DNA from: JAJDYQ01 sp963662865
GTDB lineage: Bacteria > Pseudomonadota > Gammaproteobacteria > JAJDYQ01
Assembly: GCA_963662865.1 (NCBI GenBank)
Contig: OY759969.1
Coordinates: forward strand, 930,001 to 994,000
DNA: 64,000 bases
Reading direction: 5' to 3'
The notes beneath the pieces are model-generated. The model saw only the letters and a list, made by a program, of their open reading frames with translations, searched no databases and was not told the DNA's origin. Shown here one piece after another: positions 7,259 through 17,405 of this stretch. Position numbers and translations under genes: made by a program. Positions within the stretch are counted from its first letter, which is position 1; each line of letters begins with the position of its first letter.

Positions 7259-8833
7259 CTACTCCCACTCGATTGTCGCTGGCGGTTTGCCGGATATATC
7301 GTAGGTTACCCGGGAGATGCGTGGAATTTCATTGATGATGCGACGCGATAAGCGGTCCAATAATTCGTATGGAAGGCGGGCCCAGTGCGCTGTCATGAAA
7401 TCAACGGTCTGTACCGCTCGCAACGCTACGACATAGTCATAGCGGCGAGAGTCTCCGGTGACGCCAACGGATTTTACCGGCAGAAAAACAGCAAATGCCT
7501 GATTCACCTTGTCATACCACTCTGAATTTCGCAGTTCCTGAATAAAAATATCGTCGGCAAGTCGTAAAATGTCCGCATATTCCTTTTTGACTTCTCCCAG
7601 GATACGCACGCCAAGACCCGGGCCCGGGAAGGGATGCCGGGTTATCATCTCCGACGGCAGACCTAATTCGACACCAACCTTGCGCACTTCGTCCTTGAAC
7701 AGTTCGCGCAGCGGTTCGACGAGTTTCAGTTTCATATGCCCGGGCAGGCCGCCTACATTATGGTGAGATTTGATGACCCTGGCCTTACCCGTTGCGGAAC
7801 CCGCTGATTCGACCACGTCCGGGTAAATCGTGCCTTGTGCCAACCATTTCATGTTCGTGAGTTTTTTCGATTCTTCTTCAAATACTTCAATAAAAAGATT
7901 ACCAATGATCTTCCGTTTCTCTTCAGGATCGGTCCTGCCTGAAAGCCCAGCGAGAAAACGGCCTTCCGCATTGACTCGAATAACTCTGACACCCATGTGC
8001 TTGGCAAAAGTCGCCATGACCTGATCGCCTTCATTCAGGCGCAGCAGGCCGTTGTCAACAAAGACACAAGTCAATCGATCTCCAATCGCCCGATGCAGGA
8101 TTGCCGCCACCACCGATGAATCGACTCCACCGGATAGTCCCAGCAGTACTCGGTCGTCACCCACTTGTTCGCAAATCCCTTGTATGGCACCTTCAATGAT
8201 GTTTCCCGGTGTCCATTCGGCGGCACAGCCGCAAATATCATGGACGAAACGGCTCAGGATGCGCCCGCCCTGCCGAGTATGCGTGACCTCGGGGTGAAAC
8301 TGAACGCCGTAAAACCGCCGCGACTCATCGGCCATGCCGGCCAGCGGAGCATTATCGGTAGCGGCGATGACGCTGAAGCCTCTCGGTAATGACTCAACTC
8401 TGTCGCCATGGCTCATCCAGACATCCAACATGCTGCAACCTTCCGAGGTTACTTCATCCTCGATATCCTTTAACAATGCGGAATGTCTGCGGCAGCGGAC
8501 GCGGGCAAAGCCAAATTCACGCTTCAGGGCGCCGGCGACCTTGCCACCCAACTGCGCCGCCATGGCCTGCATCCCATAGCAGATTCCCAATACCGGGACG
8601 CCGGCCTCAAACAACCACGAGGCGGCGCGTGGGGTTTCATCATCCGTAACCGTTTCCGGCCCGCCTGAAAGAATAATTCCCCTGGGGGCAAAGCTCCGAA
8701 AGCAATCCACATCGGCATCCCAGGGCATAATTTCACAATAGACCATGGCCTCACGCACACGGCGTGCTATGAGCTGAGTATATTGCGAACCAAAGTCAAC
8801 GATCAGAATGCGGTCTGAATGGATGTCACTCAT
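7259..8833 (-). CDS. guaA: GMP synthase (glutamine-hydrolysing)
   Basis: GuaA aminates XMP to GMP, the last step of guanine nucleotide synthesis. The 524-residue protein has an N-terminal class I amidotransferase domain with nucleophile GICYGMQ and the His/Glu of GVQFHPEVTHT, then the ATP-pyrophosphatase domain with P-loop LSGGVDSSV, and the C-terminal dimerisation domain ending PPATIEWE. Length is normal. It follows guaB by about 30 bp, the standard guaBA operon. Confidence 0.98.
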   Translation of the reverse strand: MSDIHSDRILIVDFGSQYTQLIARRVREAMVYCEIMPWDADVDCFRSFAPRGIILSGGPETVTDDETPRAASWLFEAGVPVLGICYGMQAMAAQLGGKVAGALKREFGFARVRCRRHSALLKDIEDEVTSEGCSMLDVWMSHGDRVESLPRGFSVIAATDNAPLAGMADESRRFYGVQFHPEVTHTRQGGRILSRFVHDICGCAAEWTPGNIIEGAIQGICEQVGDDRVLLGLSGGVDSSVVAAILHRAIGDRLTCVFVDNGLLRLNEGDQVMATFAKHMGVRVIRVNAEGRFLAGLSGRTDPEEKRKIIGNLFIEVFEEESKKLTNMKWLAQGTIYPDVVESAGSATGKARVIKSHHNVGGLPGHMKLKLVEPLRELFKDEVRKVGVELGLPSEMITRHPFPGPGLGVRILGEVKKEYADILRLADDIFIQELRNSEWYDKVNQAFAVFLPVKSVGVTGDSRRYDYVVALRAVQTVDFMTAHWARLPYELLDRLSRRIINEIPRISRVTYDISGKPPATIEWE

Positions 8834-8864
8834 TGTGGGAGGCCCTGAAAAAAGGGTTTTTTAT

Positions 8865-10325
8865 TTATTTGTGGTAATTCGGCGCTTCTTTAGTGATTGT
8901 TACGTCATGTACGTGACTTTCCGCCATGCCAGCCCCCGTAATTTTGACAAGCTTGGGGCAGGTGCGCATTTCATCCAGTGTCCCGCACCCCACGTACCCC
9001 ATACTGGCGCGCAGACCACCAATGAACTGGTGGACAATCGGAATAAGTGAGCCTTTATAGGGTACGCGACCTTCAATACCCTCAGGCACGAGCTTTTCCG
9101 CTTCAGTCGAGTCCTGGAAATAACGGTCGCTTGAACCGTCCTTGTCGGCCATGGCTCCCAGTGAACCCATGCCACGATAGGATTTATATGAACGCCCCTG
9201 ATATAGCTCGACCTGACCGGGAGCCTCCTCTGTGCCGGCGAACACACTGCCCATCATCACCGTAGAGGCACCGGCGGCAATGGCCTTCGACATATCCCCG
9301 GAATAGCGGATGCCGCCATCGGCAATGACCGGAATACCCTTGTACTCCAGCGCCCGAGCCGCTTCCGCTATAGCTGTCACCTGAGGAACTCCCACGCCGG
9401 CGACAATACGGGTGGTACAGATTGAACCGGGCCCTATGCCCACCTTGACGGCATCTGCGCCGGCATCGGCAAGCGCCAATGCGCCATCGTGACTGGCAAT
9501 ATTGCCTCCGATGACCTGCACGTGATGAAATTTCTTCTTTACCCAGGCAACACGGTCCAGAACGCCTTTTGAGTGGCCGTGGGCAGTGTCAACTACAATC
9601 ACATCAACACCCGCTTCCACCAGGGCCTCAACACGTTCCTCAGTACCCTCCCCCGTACCAACGGCCGCTCCCACACGCAGGCGCTGCTCGCTGTCCTTAC
9701 TTGCCATGGGCTTTTCCCGGGCTTTCTGAATATCCTTGACAGTAATCATTCCGCGTAGCCGGAAATCGCCGGTTACCACCAGAATCTTCTCGATACGGTG
9801 TGCATGCAGCAAATCAATCACTTCAGAGCGGTCAGTGCCTTCTTGCACCGTTACCAATTTGTCTTTGGGTGTCATAATTGTCGCCACGGGCTCGTCCAGA
9901 CGCTTCTCGAAACGCAGGTCCCGGCTGGTTACAATACCCAGCAGTTCATCACCATCAACCACTGGCATACCGGAAAACCCTTTATCATGGCGCAGGGAAA
10001 TAACTTCTCCTATTTTCATGTCCGGGGTGACCGTGACCGGGTCAGTGATAACTCCACTTTCAAATTTCTTTACCAGACGGACTTCCCGGGCCTGCTGCTC
10101 AATCGCCATATTCTTGTGAATAATGCCCATTCCGCCTTCCTGGGCCAGTGCAATAGCCAGCCTGGATTCCGTTACCGTATCCATGGCGGCTGAAATCAAT
10201 GGGATTTGCAGACGTATGTCGCACGTCAATTGAGTCGATAAATCGACATCGCCGGGCAATACCTCCGAATAAGCCGGAAGTAACAGGACGTCATCAAATG
10301 TCAGTGCTTCATGGGAAATACGCAT
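8865..10325 (-). CDS. guaB: IMP dehydrogenase
   Basis: GuaB oxidises IMP to XMP with NAD+, the committed step to GMP. The 486-residue sequence has the TIM-barrel start MRISHEALTFDDVLLLPAYS, two CBS domains in the region of about residues 95-205, and the catalytic Cys loop GIGPGSICTTR, then the flap and the GGLRASMGYVGC region. It is divergent from xseA and upstream of guaA. An extended -10 promoter lies about 45 bp before the start. Confidence 0.98.
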   Translation of the reverse strand: MRISHEALTFDDVLLLPAYSEVLPGDVDLSTQLTCDIRLQIPLISAAMDTVTESRLAIALAQEGGMGIIHKNMAIEQQAREVRLVKKFESGVITDPVTVTPDMKIGEVISLRHDKGFSGMPVVDGDELLGIVTSRDLRFEKRLDEPVATIMTPKDKLVTVQEGTDRSEVIDLLHAHRIEKILVVTGDFRLRGMITVKDIQKAREKPMASKDSEQRLRVGAAVGTGEGTEERVEALVEAGVDVIVVDTAHGHSKGVLDRVAWVKKKFHHVQVIGGNIASHDGALALADAGADAVKVGIGPGSICTTRIVAGVGVPQVTAIAEAARALEYKGIPVIADGGIRYSGDMSKAIAAGASTVMMGSVFAGTEEAPGQVELYQGRSYKSYRGMGSLGAMADKDGSSDRYFQDSTEAEKLVPEGIEGRVPYKGSLIPIVHQFIGGLRASMGYVGCGTLDEMRTCPKLVKITGAGMAESHVHDVTITKEAPNYHK

Positions 10326-10370
10326 CTGCTAACCATCTCCTGTAGTATGGCATGGTGGGATTAGCAAGTT

Positions 10371-10380
10371 ATTATAACAG
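10371..10380 (-). promoter_or_regulatory. Extended -10 promoter element for guaBA
   Basis: On the minus strand the sequence TGTTATAAT matches an extended -10 box (TG-N-TATAAT), with TATAAT at 10376-10371. No well-spaced -35 is clear, which is usual for extended -10 promoters. It would start transcription about 40 bases upstream of guaB. It lies in the 113-bp intergenic region shared with divergent xseA. Confidence 0.55.
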
Positions 10381-10438
10381 TTCAATTTATCCGGCGTCAT
10401 ACCCAATACCAGAGGCACGCCGTCCGGGATAATTTTTC

Positions 10439-11770
10439 ATGCGTCATATTTATACCGTAACCGAGATCAACAACACCGTCAGAACCATACTGGAACAATC
10501 ACCGGGGTTGGTATGGGTCGAGGCTGAAGTATCCAGCATCGCCCGCCCTGCTTCAGGCCATCTCTACTTTTCACTGAAAGATCCTTCAGCACAAATTCGT
10601 TGCGCGTTTTTTAGACAACGTAACCACCTGCTGAATTTCAAGCTTAGAGACGGCATGAAGACACTGGTTCGAGGCCGGATCAGCCTTTACGAACCACGCG
10701 GTGATTATCAGTTGATCGTGGAGCATATGGAACCCGCCGGTGAAGGCGACCTCCAGAAAGCATACGAGCTACTCAAACAAAAGCTACAGGCGGAGGGCCT
10801 GTTTGACCAAAGCCAGAAAAAAGCCATACCCGACATGCCACTGTCCATCGGCATCATTACCTCACCTGCCGGTGCGGCGGTCAGAGATATTCTGCACATC
10901 CTGAAACGGCGTTACCCGGTGGCACAAGTCATCATCTATGCCAGCTCCGTACAGGGCAGCGGCGCGGCGGAAAATCTACGGGCAATGGTTGAGCTTGCGG
11001 ACCGTCGCCAGGAATGCGACGTGCTCATCATCTCCCGAGGCGGCGGCTCTCTTGAAGATTTGTGGGCCTTTAATGATGAGACCCTCGCCAGGGGCATACA
11101 GCGTTGCACACTGCCGATAATCAGTGGCGTCGGCCATGAAATTGATTTCACCATTACCGATTTTGTCGCCGACCTGAGGGCACCCACACCCTCGGCGGCG
11201 GCCGAACAGGTGGCACCCGACAGTGAGGAGATACTTTCACAACTCCAAGGCCTGTCGCACAGCCTGTATAAGACAGTGGACAATACATTAAAGCAATACT
11301 TTCAGAACCTTGACTGGCAGGACCGGCGTCTGGAAACTTTGCATCCGGGACGCCAGCTCAAACAAAAGCGCCAGTCTCTGAACGCCCTGCTGATGCGTGC
11401 AGTCCGCAGTCTTGGGCTGGCCCTGCCGGCATCCGAGCAGAAACTGCGGCAATTGAACATAAGACTCACGCAGCAATCGCCCATCCATGACCTGCACAGA
11501 AAATCCGGGCAGTCCGACCTGCTGCGACACCGGCTGCTCAAGGGACTCGAATACCGCCTTAATGTGTATAAATCCCGGCTTGCTGCCAGCGCCCATTCCA
11601 TGCATGCGCTGAGTCCCATGGCCACTCTGTCAAGGGGATATGCGCTGACATTCGATCAGGAAACGGGAAAACTGCTGACCAGCAGTCAGCAAACCTCGCC
11701 CGGGAAAAGAATGGAAACACGGCTATCTGCAGGCAGAATTATTTCACAGGTTGAATCCATCCATGAATAG
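10439..11770 (+). CDS. xseA: Exodeoxyribonuclease VII large subunit
   Basis: XseA with XseB degrades single-stranded DNA in both directions. The 443-residue protein opens with the OB-fold (WVEAEVSSIARPASGHLYFSL), then the catalytic domain with SRGGGSLEDLWAFNDE, GVGHEIDFTITDFVADLRAPTPSAAAE, and a long helical region before the conserved LSRGYAL near the C-terminus. It is transcribed divergently from guaB, a common gammaproteobacterial arrangement. No XseB gene is in the window. Immediately downstream, convergent, lies the end of hsdR, so xseA marks the left edge of the restriction island. Confidence 0.96.
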   Translation: MRHIYTVTEINNTVRTILEQSPGLVWVEAEVSSIARPASGHLYFSLKDPSAQIRCAFFRQRNHLLNFKLRDGMKTLVRGRISLYEPRGDYQLIVEHMEPAGEGDLQKAYELLKQKLQAEGLFDQSQKKAIPDMPLSIGIITSPAGAAVRDILHILKRRYPVAQVIIYASSVQGSGAAENLRAMVELADRRQECDVLIISRGGGSLEDLWAFNDETLARGIQRCTLPIISGVGHEIDFTITDFVADLRAPTPSAAAEQVAPDSEEILSQLQGLSHSLYKTVDNTLKQYFQNLDWQDRRLETLHPGRQLKQKRQSLNALLMRAVRSLGLALPASEQKLRQLNIRLTQQSPIHDLHRKSGQSDLLRHRLLKGLEYRLNVYKSRLAASAHSMHALSPMATLSRGYALTFDQETGKLLTSSQQTSPGKRMETRLSAGRIISQVESIHE

Positions 11771-11819
11771 CGGCCACAACGCCTGACTTCAACCCCCGCA
11801 GTCCATATGCCTGTTATTT

Positions 11820-14800
11820 TTACCGGCGTAAACAGGCTGTGCCGGAATTGGCCCCATACGCACCCTGCCCAGACCACCTGTCCGACAGCGTTTCCGCTTG
11901 CCTCAATACCAGATCAACCGCCCCGGGGGTTTTATCAGGCGGGTATTTATAGCGACGAAGAAGGTTTCTGACCATATTTCTTAATTTGGCACGCACACTC
12001 TCCCGCACCTGCCAATCGACGGTCGTACTGGCGCGCAGTTTCTCGACGAGTTCATGGGCCATCATCTTCAGGACATCATCGCCCAGTTCACGGGCGGCGC
12101 TTTCGTTATTCGCCAGCGCATCGTAAAAGGCCACCTCGTCCGGGTTGAGTCCCAATTCTTCATGGCGCTTCATGGCATCCTGGAACTCCCTGGCCATGGC
12201 AATCAACTCCTCGATAACCTGCGCCGTTCCAATTGCCCGCTTATGATATTTGCGCAGGGTCGCCAAAAGCCTGTCGCTGTATTTCTTTTCCTGCACGACG
12301 TTATGACGTGTATTGGCGCGGATTTGGTCACGTAAAAGCCTTTCCAGTAACTCGATGGCGAAATGTTTATCCTTCATATTCCGCACATCGTTCATGAACT
12401 GATCGTCCAGCAGGCCGATATTCGGCCTGTCCAGGCCGGCCAGCTTGAAGATGTCATCAACGCCCTCGGCGATTATGGCCTGATCAAGGATTTGTTTCAG
12501 AACCGAATTCTTCTCCTCTTCGGTACGTTTCTTATCTACCGAGGTTGCTTTGGTGAAAGCGGCTTTAACAGCAGAGAAAAAGGCAATCTCTTTTTTATAC
12601 TCCTGTGCCTCATCCAGTGTGCCGCATAGCGCAAAAGCCTTGGTAATCGCCAATACCGTATCAAGAAAACGTTTCTTGCCATCCTCCAGGCCAAGAATAT
12701 GGTTGGCGGCAGGTACCAACAACCGGACAGCCTCGGTTTCGTACTCACTGTAATCAAACCCATGCAACATTCCCCGCACCACATCAATCTTTTCAAGCAA
12801 TACCGAAAAGGCATCTTCCGCCCAATTGATCGGACTGCCCTTGCCCTTGGAATCAACATACGTCTTCAGCGCGGCTTTCAGCTCACCGATAATGCCGATG
12901 TAATCCACCACCAGCCCGCCGGGCTTGTCCCTGAATACCCGATTGACCCGCGCAATCGACTGCATGAGATTATGGCCACGCATCGGCTTGTCGATATACA
13001 TGGTATGGGCGCAGGGGGCATTGAAGCCGGTAAGCCACATGTCGCAGACAATGACCAGCCTGAGCGGGTCATCAGGGTCCTTAAAACGCCTTTCCAGGCA
13101 TTTCTTTTGCGTCTTGCTGTAGTTATGCGCCTGTAGTAATGATTCGTCCGAAGCCGAGGCCGTCATAATGACCTTGATTGCGCCTTGATTGATATCCTCG
13201 CTATGCCAGTCAGGACGCAAGGCGGTAATCGCATTGTACAGGCGGGCGCATATCTCACGGCTCATGACCACGATCATGCCCTTGCCTTTACTGATGCGTT
13301 CGGTGCGTTTTTCGAAGTGTTGCACCAGATCTTCGGCCACTTCTTTGATACGCGGCTCGGCGCCGGCCAGTTTCTTCAGTGCGGCCCATTTGACCTTGGT
13401 TTTTTCCCGTGTGCTGAGGCCTTTTTCATTTTCCTCGATATCATCAAGAACCTTATTGACCTCCTCATTGAGCTTATCGATTTCGGCCCGATTGATATCG
13501 AGTCTGGCCAGACGGCTCTCATAGTAAATCGGCACGGTTGCACCATCATCCACCGCATCCTGAATGTCATAGATACTGACATAATCACCAAATACCACAC
13601 GGGTGTCCCTGTCCTCCGTAGCGATAGGCGTACCGGTAAAACCAATAAACGAGGCCATGGGCAGGGCATCACGCAGATTCCTGGCGTGTCCGAACCGGTA
13701 TTCACCGGTCTTTTGATTGAGCACTGCCTTAAGCCCATACTGACTGCGATGGGCTTCATCCGAGATGACCACAATATTGCTGCGCCGACTGAGCACCGGA
13801 TGCCGTTTCTCGCCATTGAGCAGGGAAAATTTCTGTACCGTGGTAAAAATAATGCCGCCGGATTGACGTGACTCCAGCCGCTCGCGCAAATCATTGCGGC
13901 TGTTGGCCTGGACAGGGGACTGCTTCAACAACATCTCCGCGGCGGCGAAGCTATCGAATAACTGGCTATCCAGATCATAGCGGTCCGTGACCACCACCAA
14001 AGTAGGATTCTGCATTTCGGGCTGCTGCAACAGCATGCCCGCATAACACACCATGGAGATACTCTTGCCTGATCCTTGCGTATGCCAGACCACCCCGGCC
14101 TTGTGTGAACCCGGTTTCACTTCCTTGCCGTAGGTGACGCGGGGTTCTTCTGCCTTTCCTTCCGATACAGATGCAATCATGGTCACGCGCACCGCCTCAA
14201 GCACGGCATGGAACTGATGATAACCGGCGATTTTTTTAACCAGCGTGTCACCGTCCTGCTCGAACAGGACAAAATAGCGCAGATAGTCGAGCAGCAACTC
14301 GCGGTCAAAGAAGCCTCGAACCACATTCTCCAGTTGATATTCCAACCGGGGTTTGTCGTCTTCATTCCTGATGGTGCGCCAGGGAAGAAAACGTTCCCTG
14401 TTCGCCGTCAACGAACCGATCCGCGCATTGACGCCATCTGAAATCACCAGTGCTTCGTTGCAGACAAACAGATCGGGAATTTCTTCTTTATAGGTCTGTA
14501 ATTGATTACAGGCATCCCACACATCGGCATCTTCATCAGCCGGATTTTTCAGCTCAATCACGGCAATGGGCAAGCCATTGATAAACACCACCACATCCGG
14601 GCGGCGATTCATCTTTGTGCCTGTCACCGTGAATTGATTCACCACCAGGAACTGGTTGTTATCCGGTTTGTGGAAGTCAATTAACTGAACGTGATCGGTC
14701 TGTTTTTTATCGTTCTTGTCGGCATATTCAACCGGCATACCCTCTAACAGATATTGCTGGAAATCCCGGTTGTTTCGGACCAGGGCGGGGTGTTCGGGTT

Positions 14801-15032
14801 TACTCAGGACGTGGACGACTTGTTCTTCTAAAGTGGCTACAGAGATTTGAGGGTTAATGCGTTGCAGGGCATTCAGCAATCGGCCGGTAAGGATTACCTG
14901 TTTATAGTCTTCGCGTTCCGGTGCTTCGCCATCATGGGCAATGTCGTAGCCATTGGCGTATTCATAGCCGCCTTCACGGAACCAGTCCAGGCAGAGTTGT
15001 TCGAGTTGGTCTTCGGTGATCCCGGACATCAT
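11820..15032 (-). CDS. hsdR: Type I restriction enzyme, R (motor/nuclease) subunit
   Basis: About 1070 residues, a full-length HsdR. Order of domains: PD-(D/E)xK nuclease near residues 145-163 (RRPDVVVF then AVIELK), a superfamily 2 helicase with Walker A TQGSGKSISM, DEAHRSQYG, FTGTP and the later helicase motif around SIARVNRVF, then the C-terminal helical part that binds the methylase. The start is one of two adjacent ATGs (15032 or 15029) with AGGA upstream. Its 5' end is repeated at 17469-18147. It is separated from hsdM/hsdS by about 2.4 kb of toxin-antitoxin genes and rearranged DNA, but no second full hsdR exists, so it probably serves the hsdM/hsdS pair. Confidence 0.95.
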   Translation of the reverse strand: MMSGITEDQLEQLCLDWFREGGYEYANGYDIAHDGEAPEREDYKQVILTGRLLNALQRINPQISVATLEEQVVHVLSKPEHPALVRNNRDFQQYLLEGMPVEYADKNDKKQTDHVQLIDFHKPDNNQFLVVNQFTVTGTKMNRRPDVVVFINGLPIAVIELKNPADEDADVWDACNQLQTYKEEIPDLFVCNEALVISDGVNARIGSLTANRERFLPWRTIRNEDDKPRLEYQLENVVRGFFDRELLLDYLRYFVLFEQDGDTLVKKIAGYHQFHAVLEAVRVTMIASVSEGKAEEPRVTYGKEVKPGSHKAGVVWHTQGSGKSISMVCYAGMLLQQPEMQNPTLVVVTDRYDLDSQLFDSFAAAEMLLKQSPVQANSRNDLRERLESRQSGGIIFTTVQKFSLLNGEKRHPVLSRRSNIVVISDEAHRSQYGLKAVLNQKTGEYRFGHARNLRDALPMASFIGFTGTPIATEDRDTRVVFGDYVSIYDIQDAVDDGATVPIYYESRLARLDINRAEIDKLNEEVNKVLDDIEENEKGLSTREKTKVKWAALKKLAGAEPRIKEVAEDLVQHFEKRTERISKGKGMIVVMSREICARLYNAITALRPDWHSEDINQGAIKVIMTASASDESLLQAHNYSKTQKKCLERRFKDPDDPLRLVIVCDMWLTGFNAPCAHTMYIDKPMRGHNLMQSIARVNRVFRDKPGGLVVDYIGIIGELKAALKTYVDSKGKGSPINWAEDAFSVLLEKIDVVRGMLHGFDYSEYETEAVRLLVPAANHILGLEDGKKRFLDTVLAITKAFALCGTLDEAQEYKKEIAFFSAVKAAFTKATSVDKKRTEEEKNSVLKQILDQAIIAEGVDDIFKLAGLDRPNIGLLDDQFMNDVRNMKDKHFAIELLERLLRDQIRANTRHNVVQEKKYSDRLLATLRKYHKRAIGTAQVIEELIAMAREFQDAMKRHEELGLNPDEVAFYDALANNESAARELGDDVLKMMAHELVEKLRASTTVDWQVRESVRAKLRNMVRNLLRRYKYPPDKTPGAVDLVLRQAETLSDRWSGQGAYGANSGTACLRR
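14332..15010 (-). repeat. hsdR 5'-end duplication, copy 1 (inside full hsdR)
   Basis: A 679-bp segment that aligns without gaps to 17469-18147 in the same orientation. By eye I count about 27 mismatches, of which about 16 lie within 14873-14919; the rest of the segment is close to identical. Confidence 0.9.
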
Positions 15033-15219
15033 CAATCATCCTGATTAACATTTGCTTACAAATTGGAACTTGTTGTTTTTATTGAATTTTTTTATTTTTA
15101 AGCACTTTTCTGCATTAGTTCGCGAATAAACTTCATATTAGCAGATAAATGGTATCCTGTCGGTTTTATAGCCAATTTCCAATAATTCAAGTTGTTCGTC
15201 GCTAGTGAAACACAAGTCC

Positions 15220-15665
15220 CTAAGCCCAATAAGGGACATATTTAGTGTATCGCCTAGATGTATTATCCGGATCGTCCAATTTAATTAAACGCTCTTCTAA
15301 AGCCATCGCTATGATCCCGGATGCCATGTCCGTTTGGCGATTATCCGAGCCAAATCGCTCTCGTAAACTTTGGTTCGTCATTTTTTCATTCATTACGTAG
15401 CGCAAACAGCAATGCTGGTAACACGCCCTGATACGATCTTCCTTTGACATCTCATCGAAATCTCTGTGGGCATAGAGAACAGCAGTAGTCCGTACCTGAC
15501 CAACTTTAAAATCCGGCGCTGGCAACCGATATACTTGTGCGCTTTCAACAACCTTATCTATGCCACTACCCGATTCTTCACAAACACCAAATCTCCTCAT
15601 TACTCCCGCAAGCTATTCATTTCTTGATTGTTACTCATCCCTTACGAAAATCTCCAGTCTTATTC
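15220..15665 (-). pseudogene. Remnant of AlbA/Schlafen-type ATP-binding DNA-binding protein
   Basis: The open part (126 codons from 15600) reads MRRFGVCEESGSGIDKVVES and ends YTKYVPYWA. This resembles the C-terminal third (GHKL-like plus winged-helix parts) of putative AlbA_2 ATP-binding transcriptional regulators often found in type I restriction loci. Reading further upstream in the same frame gives QSRNE, stop, LAGVM and another stop before QSRNE, so recognisable family sequence continues across two in-frame stops (TAG and TAA) and then fades. The N-terminal AlbA domain is missing. It is therefore a decaying 3' fragment, although the open portion might still be translated. Confidence 0.7.
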
Positions 15666-15693
15666 TTACGTTTGCCTCATTGGGGCGATTTAA

Positions 15694-16809
15694 TTAGAGT
15701 TCGACTACGGGAAGGCTTTCGCTATATTTCAATCTTAGCCAATCAAGCATCTCTAAATTACGTATTGTAGAAGCTATTGCTTTTTGTTTCTCTTCATTCT
15801 TCCAGCTTTTTTTCCAGTTAACCATGTAATCATAGAGATCTTGCTCAGTTACACTATCTGCTGTTTTTTCTTTCTTAATCTGTCTTGCTGCAAACAAAAT
15901 TGTTGCTATCTCTTCTGCGTGCTCTGTGTTCTTTATTCGGCTAAATAGATCGACAGTTTTATAGATCTTCTTTTGCAGTGGCACTAAATGCTTCTCGTAC
16001 TTTTTAAGAATTTTTTTATATTCAGAGCCGATTATCAAGGTATTCATCTTTCCAAGCTGTTGCTCATGTATAAGATTCATATTTGCAAAAACACTTAATG
16101 CGTCTTTTACTTCATTTGAGAACGGCCCATAGTTACCTCGCTTAAAATGAAAGCCTGTATCTATGCCTTGCTCAGTCATGATATAGCAGATTTTCTGAAA
16201 AACCGTTCGGCCAACGGGATTTGCGTATTGCTGCTTCGCTAATTGATCCACGACCTCTAGTAGCGCAATCCAATTAGGATTCAGTTTTTTATTTTGTTTC
16301 CCTTTAATCGCTCCAGCTAAATTCACTTTCTGAGACAAGAAGTCAGTCGTCAACTGCTGTTTTGGTGTACCGAAGGGGGCAAATATCTCAACAGGTATAT
16401 CAAGCACAGATAATTTCTGATACAGAATAGGTCCAACAACTGACCATTCAAGCCCGCCATTCCCACACCCAAGCGGTGGAAACGCTACTGAAGTAATACC
16501 CCATTCCTTATATTTCTCCAGAAAAATATCCAGACCTTTTACAACATCTTGAAGCCTGGAAGGTGATCGCCAGTGTTTCTTAGTTGGGAAATTGACTATC
16601 GAATTACCAAGCATATCCTCATAGTAATAAGGCACACCCGGTTCGACTTTGCCCATTGAACACCGTTGCTCATAATCAGAGAACATGCCAGGATAACGTT
16701 TTTTAAATTCCTGAGCGATGCCTTTACCCATAATGCCGATACAATTCACTGTATTAACCAGTGTCTTTGCCGGGTCCTCAAAAATATTGCCAATGAGTAC
16801 TTTAATCAT
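15694..16809 (-). CDS. darG: DarG antitoxin, macrodomain DNA ADP-ribosyl glycohydrolase
   Basis: A 371-residue protein. Residues 1 to about 155 form a macrodomain: MIKVLIGNIFED, VNCIGIMGKGIAQEFKKRYP with Asn22 in the known catalytic position, a TKKHWR segment that can supply the catalytic Lys, and PPLGCGNGGL. This domain removes ADP-ribose from thymidines in DNA. The C-terminal part (about 175-371), helical with an FKRGNYGPFS motif, corresponds to the region that in known DarG proteins binds and blocks DarT. It follows darT by 8 bp. Sequence and partner agree, so the call is strong. Confidence 0.92.
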   Translation of the reverse strand: MIKVLIGNIFEDPAKTLVNTVNCIGIMGKGIAQEFKKRYPGMFSDYEQRCSMGKVEPGVPYYYEDMLGNSIVNFPTKKHWRSPSRLQDVVKGLDIFLEKYKEWGITSVAFPPLGCGNGGLEWSVVGPILYQKLSVLDIPVEIFAPFGTPKQQLTTDFLSQKVNLAGAIKGKQNKKLNPNWIALLEVVDQLAKQQYANPVGRTVFQKICYIMTEQGIDTGFHFKRGNYGPFSNEVKDALSVFANMNLIHEQQLGKMNTLIIGSEYKKILKKYEKHLVPLQKKIYKTVDLFSRIKNTEHAEEIATILFAARQIKKEKTADSVTEQDLYDYMVNWKKSWKNEEKQKAIASTIRNLEMLDWLRLKYSESLPVVEL

Positions 16810-16817
16810 AATTAATC

Positions 16818-17405
16818 TCAGAGTAAGAAAACATGACGGTTAATCTCAATAGGTTGAGTAAATCTTTGCTGCACTAAAAGCTTCCTGGCATCTTCGCTCA
16901 CGACATAAGCTCCCTGGATATACTTTGTTTCAATATGATCGGGCACCAAAACTTCCGCACATTTAATAGACTTATGTTGAAAATAGGTGATCTGATCACC
17001 CTGATGCCGCCAATCTTCCGCGTAAATCTTATCAAAATTTAGCGCATTTAGCTCACTTGATGAACGAAATCGAACGTATTGACTGGCCGCATTTTGGTCA
17101 CTTATGACTACCCCCTCAAGGTTTAGAATCTCAGTAGAGACCCTCAAAACACAAAGATTAGCAGCCTGATGATTTCTGGCCGACATCATTGGGTTTCTAG
17201 CATGAAAATACAAATTGGCATATTGGTGCAGACTAAGCCCACCAGGAACTTGAATCTTATTCCTCTTATATTGAACATCCGCCATAGAAATATCTGTATG
17301 GGGTAATTTAGCGCAACGCTCATGTGACAATATCCCATGCTCAAGTACCGATGGGATATTCGTAATCGGCATAATGTTGTGAAGCTCTTCAACATGATGA
17401 CTCAC
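16818..17405 (-). CDS. darT: DarT toxin, DNA thymidine ADP-ribosyltransferase
   Basis: A 195-residue DUF4433/DarT protein that, in known members, transfers ADP-ribose from NAD+ to thymidine in single-stranded DNA and stalls replication. Visible features: N-terminal LHNIMPITNIPSVLEHGIL with the NAD-binding His at residue 9, YFHARNPMM at 66-74, and the catalytic Glu at about 151 in KCAEVLVPD, followed by KYIQGAYV. The start is a GTG at 17405 that overlaps the stop of the preceding chimeric frame as GTGA; a later in-frame ATG (17372) would lose the conserved His. The toxin precedes the antitoxin, the usual darTG order. Confidence 0.9.
   Translation of the reverse strand: MSHHVEELHNIMPITNIPSVLEHGILSHERCAKLPHTDISMADVQYKRNKIQVPGGLSLHQYANLYFHARNPMMSARNHQAANLCVLRVSTEILNLEGVVISDQNAASQYVRFRSSSELNALNFDKIYAEDWRHQGDQITYFQHKSIKCAEVLVPDHIETKYIQGAYVVSEDARKLLVQQRFTQPIEINRHVFLL

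Noticed and set aside
13185..13871. Plus-strand open frame of 228 codons antisense to hsdR
   Set aside because: Shadow of the helicase domain; no recognisable domain.
15694..16809. Plain macrodomain phosphatase instead of DarG
   Set aside because: The long C-terminal domain and the directly preceding DarT-type gene fit DarG, not a free macrodomain enzyme.
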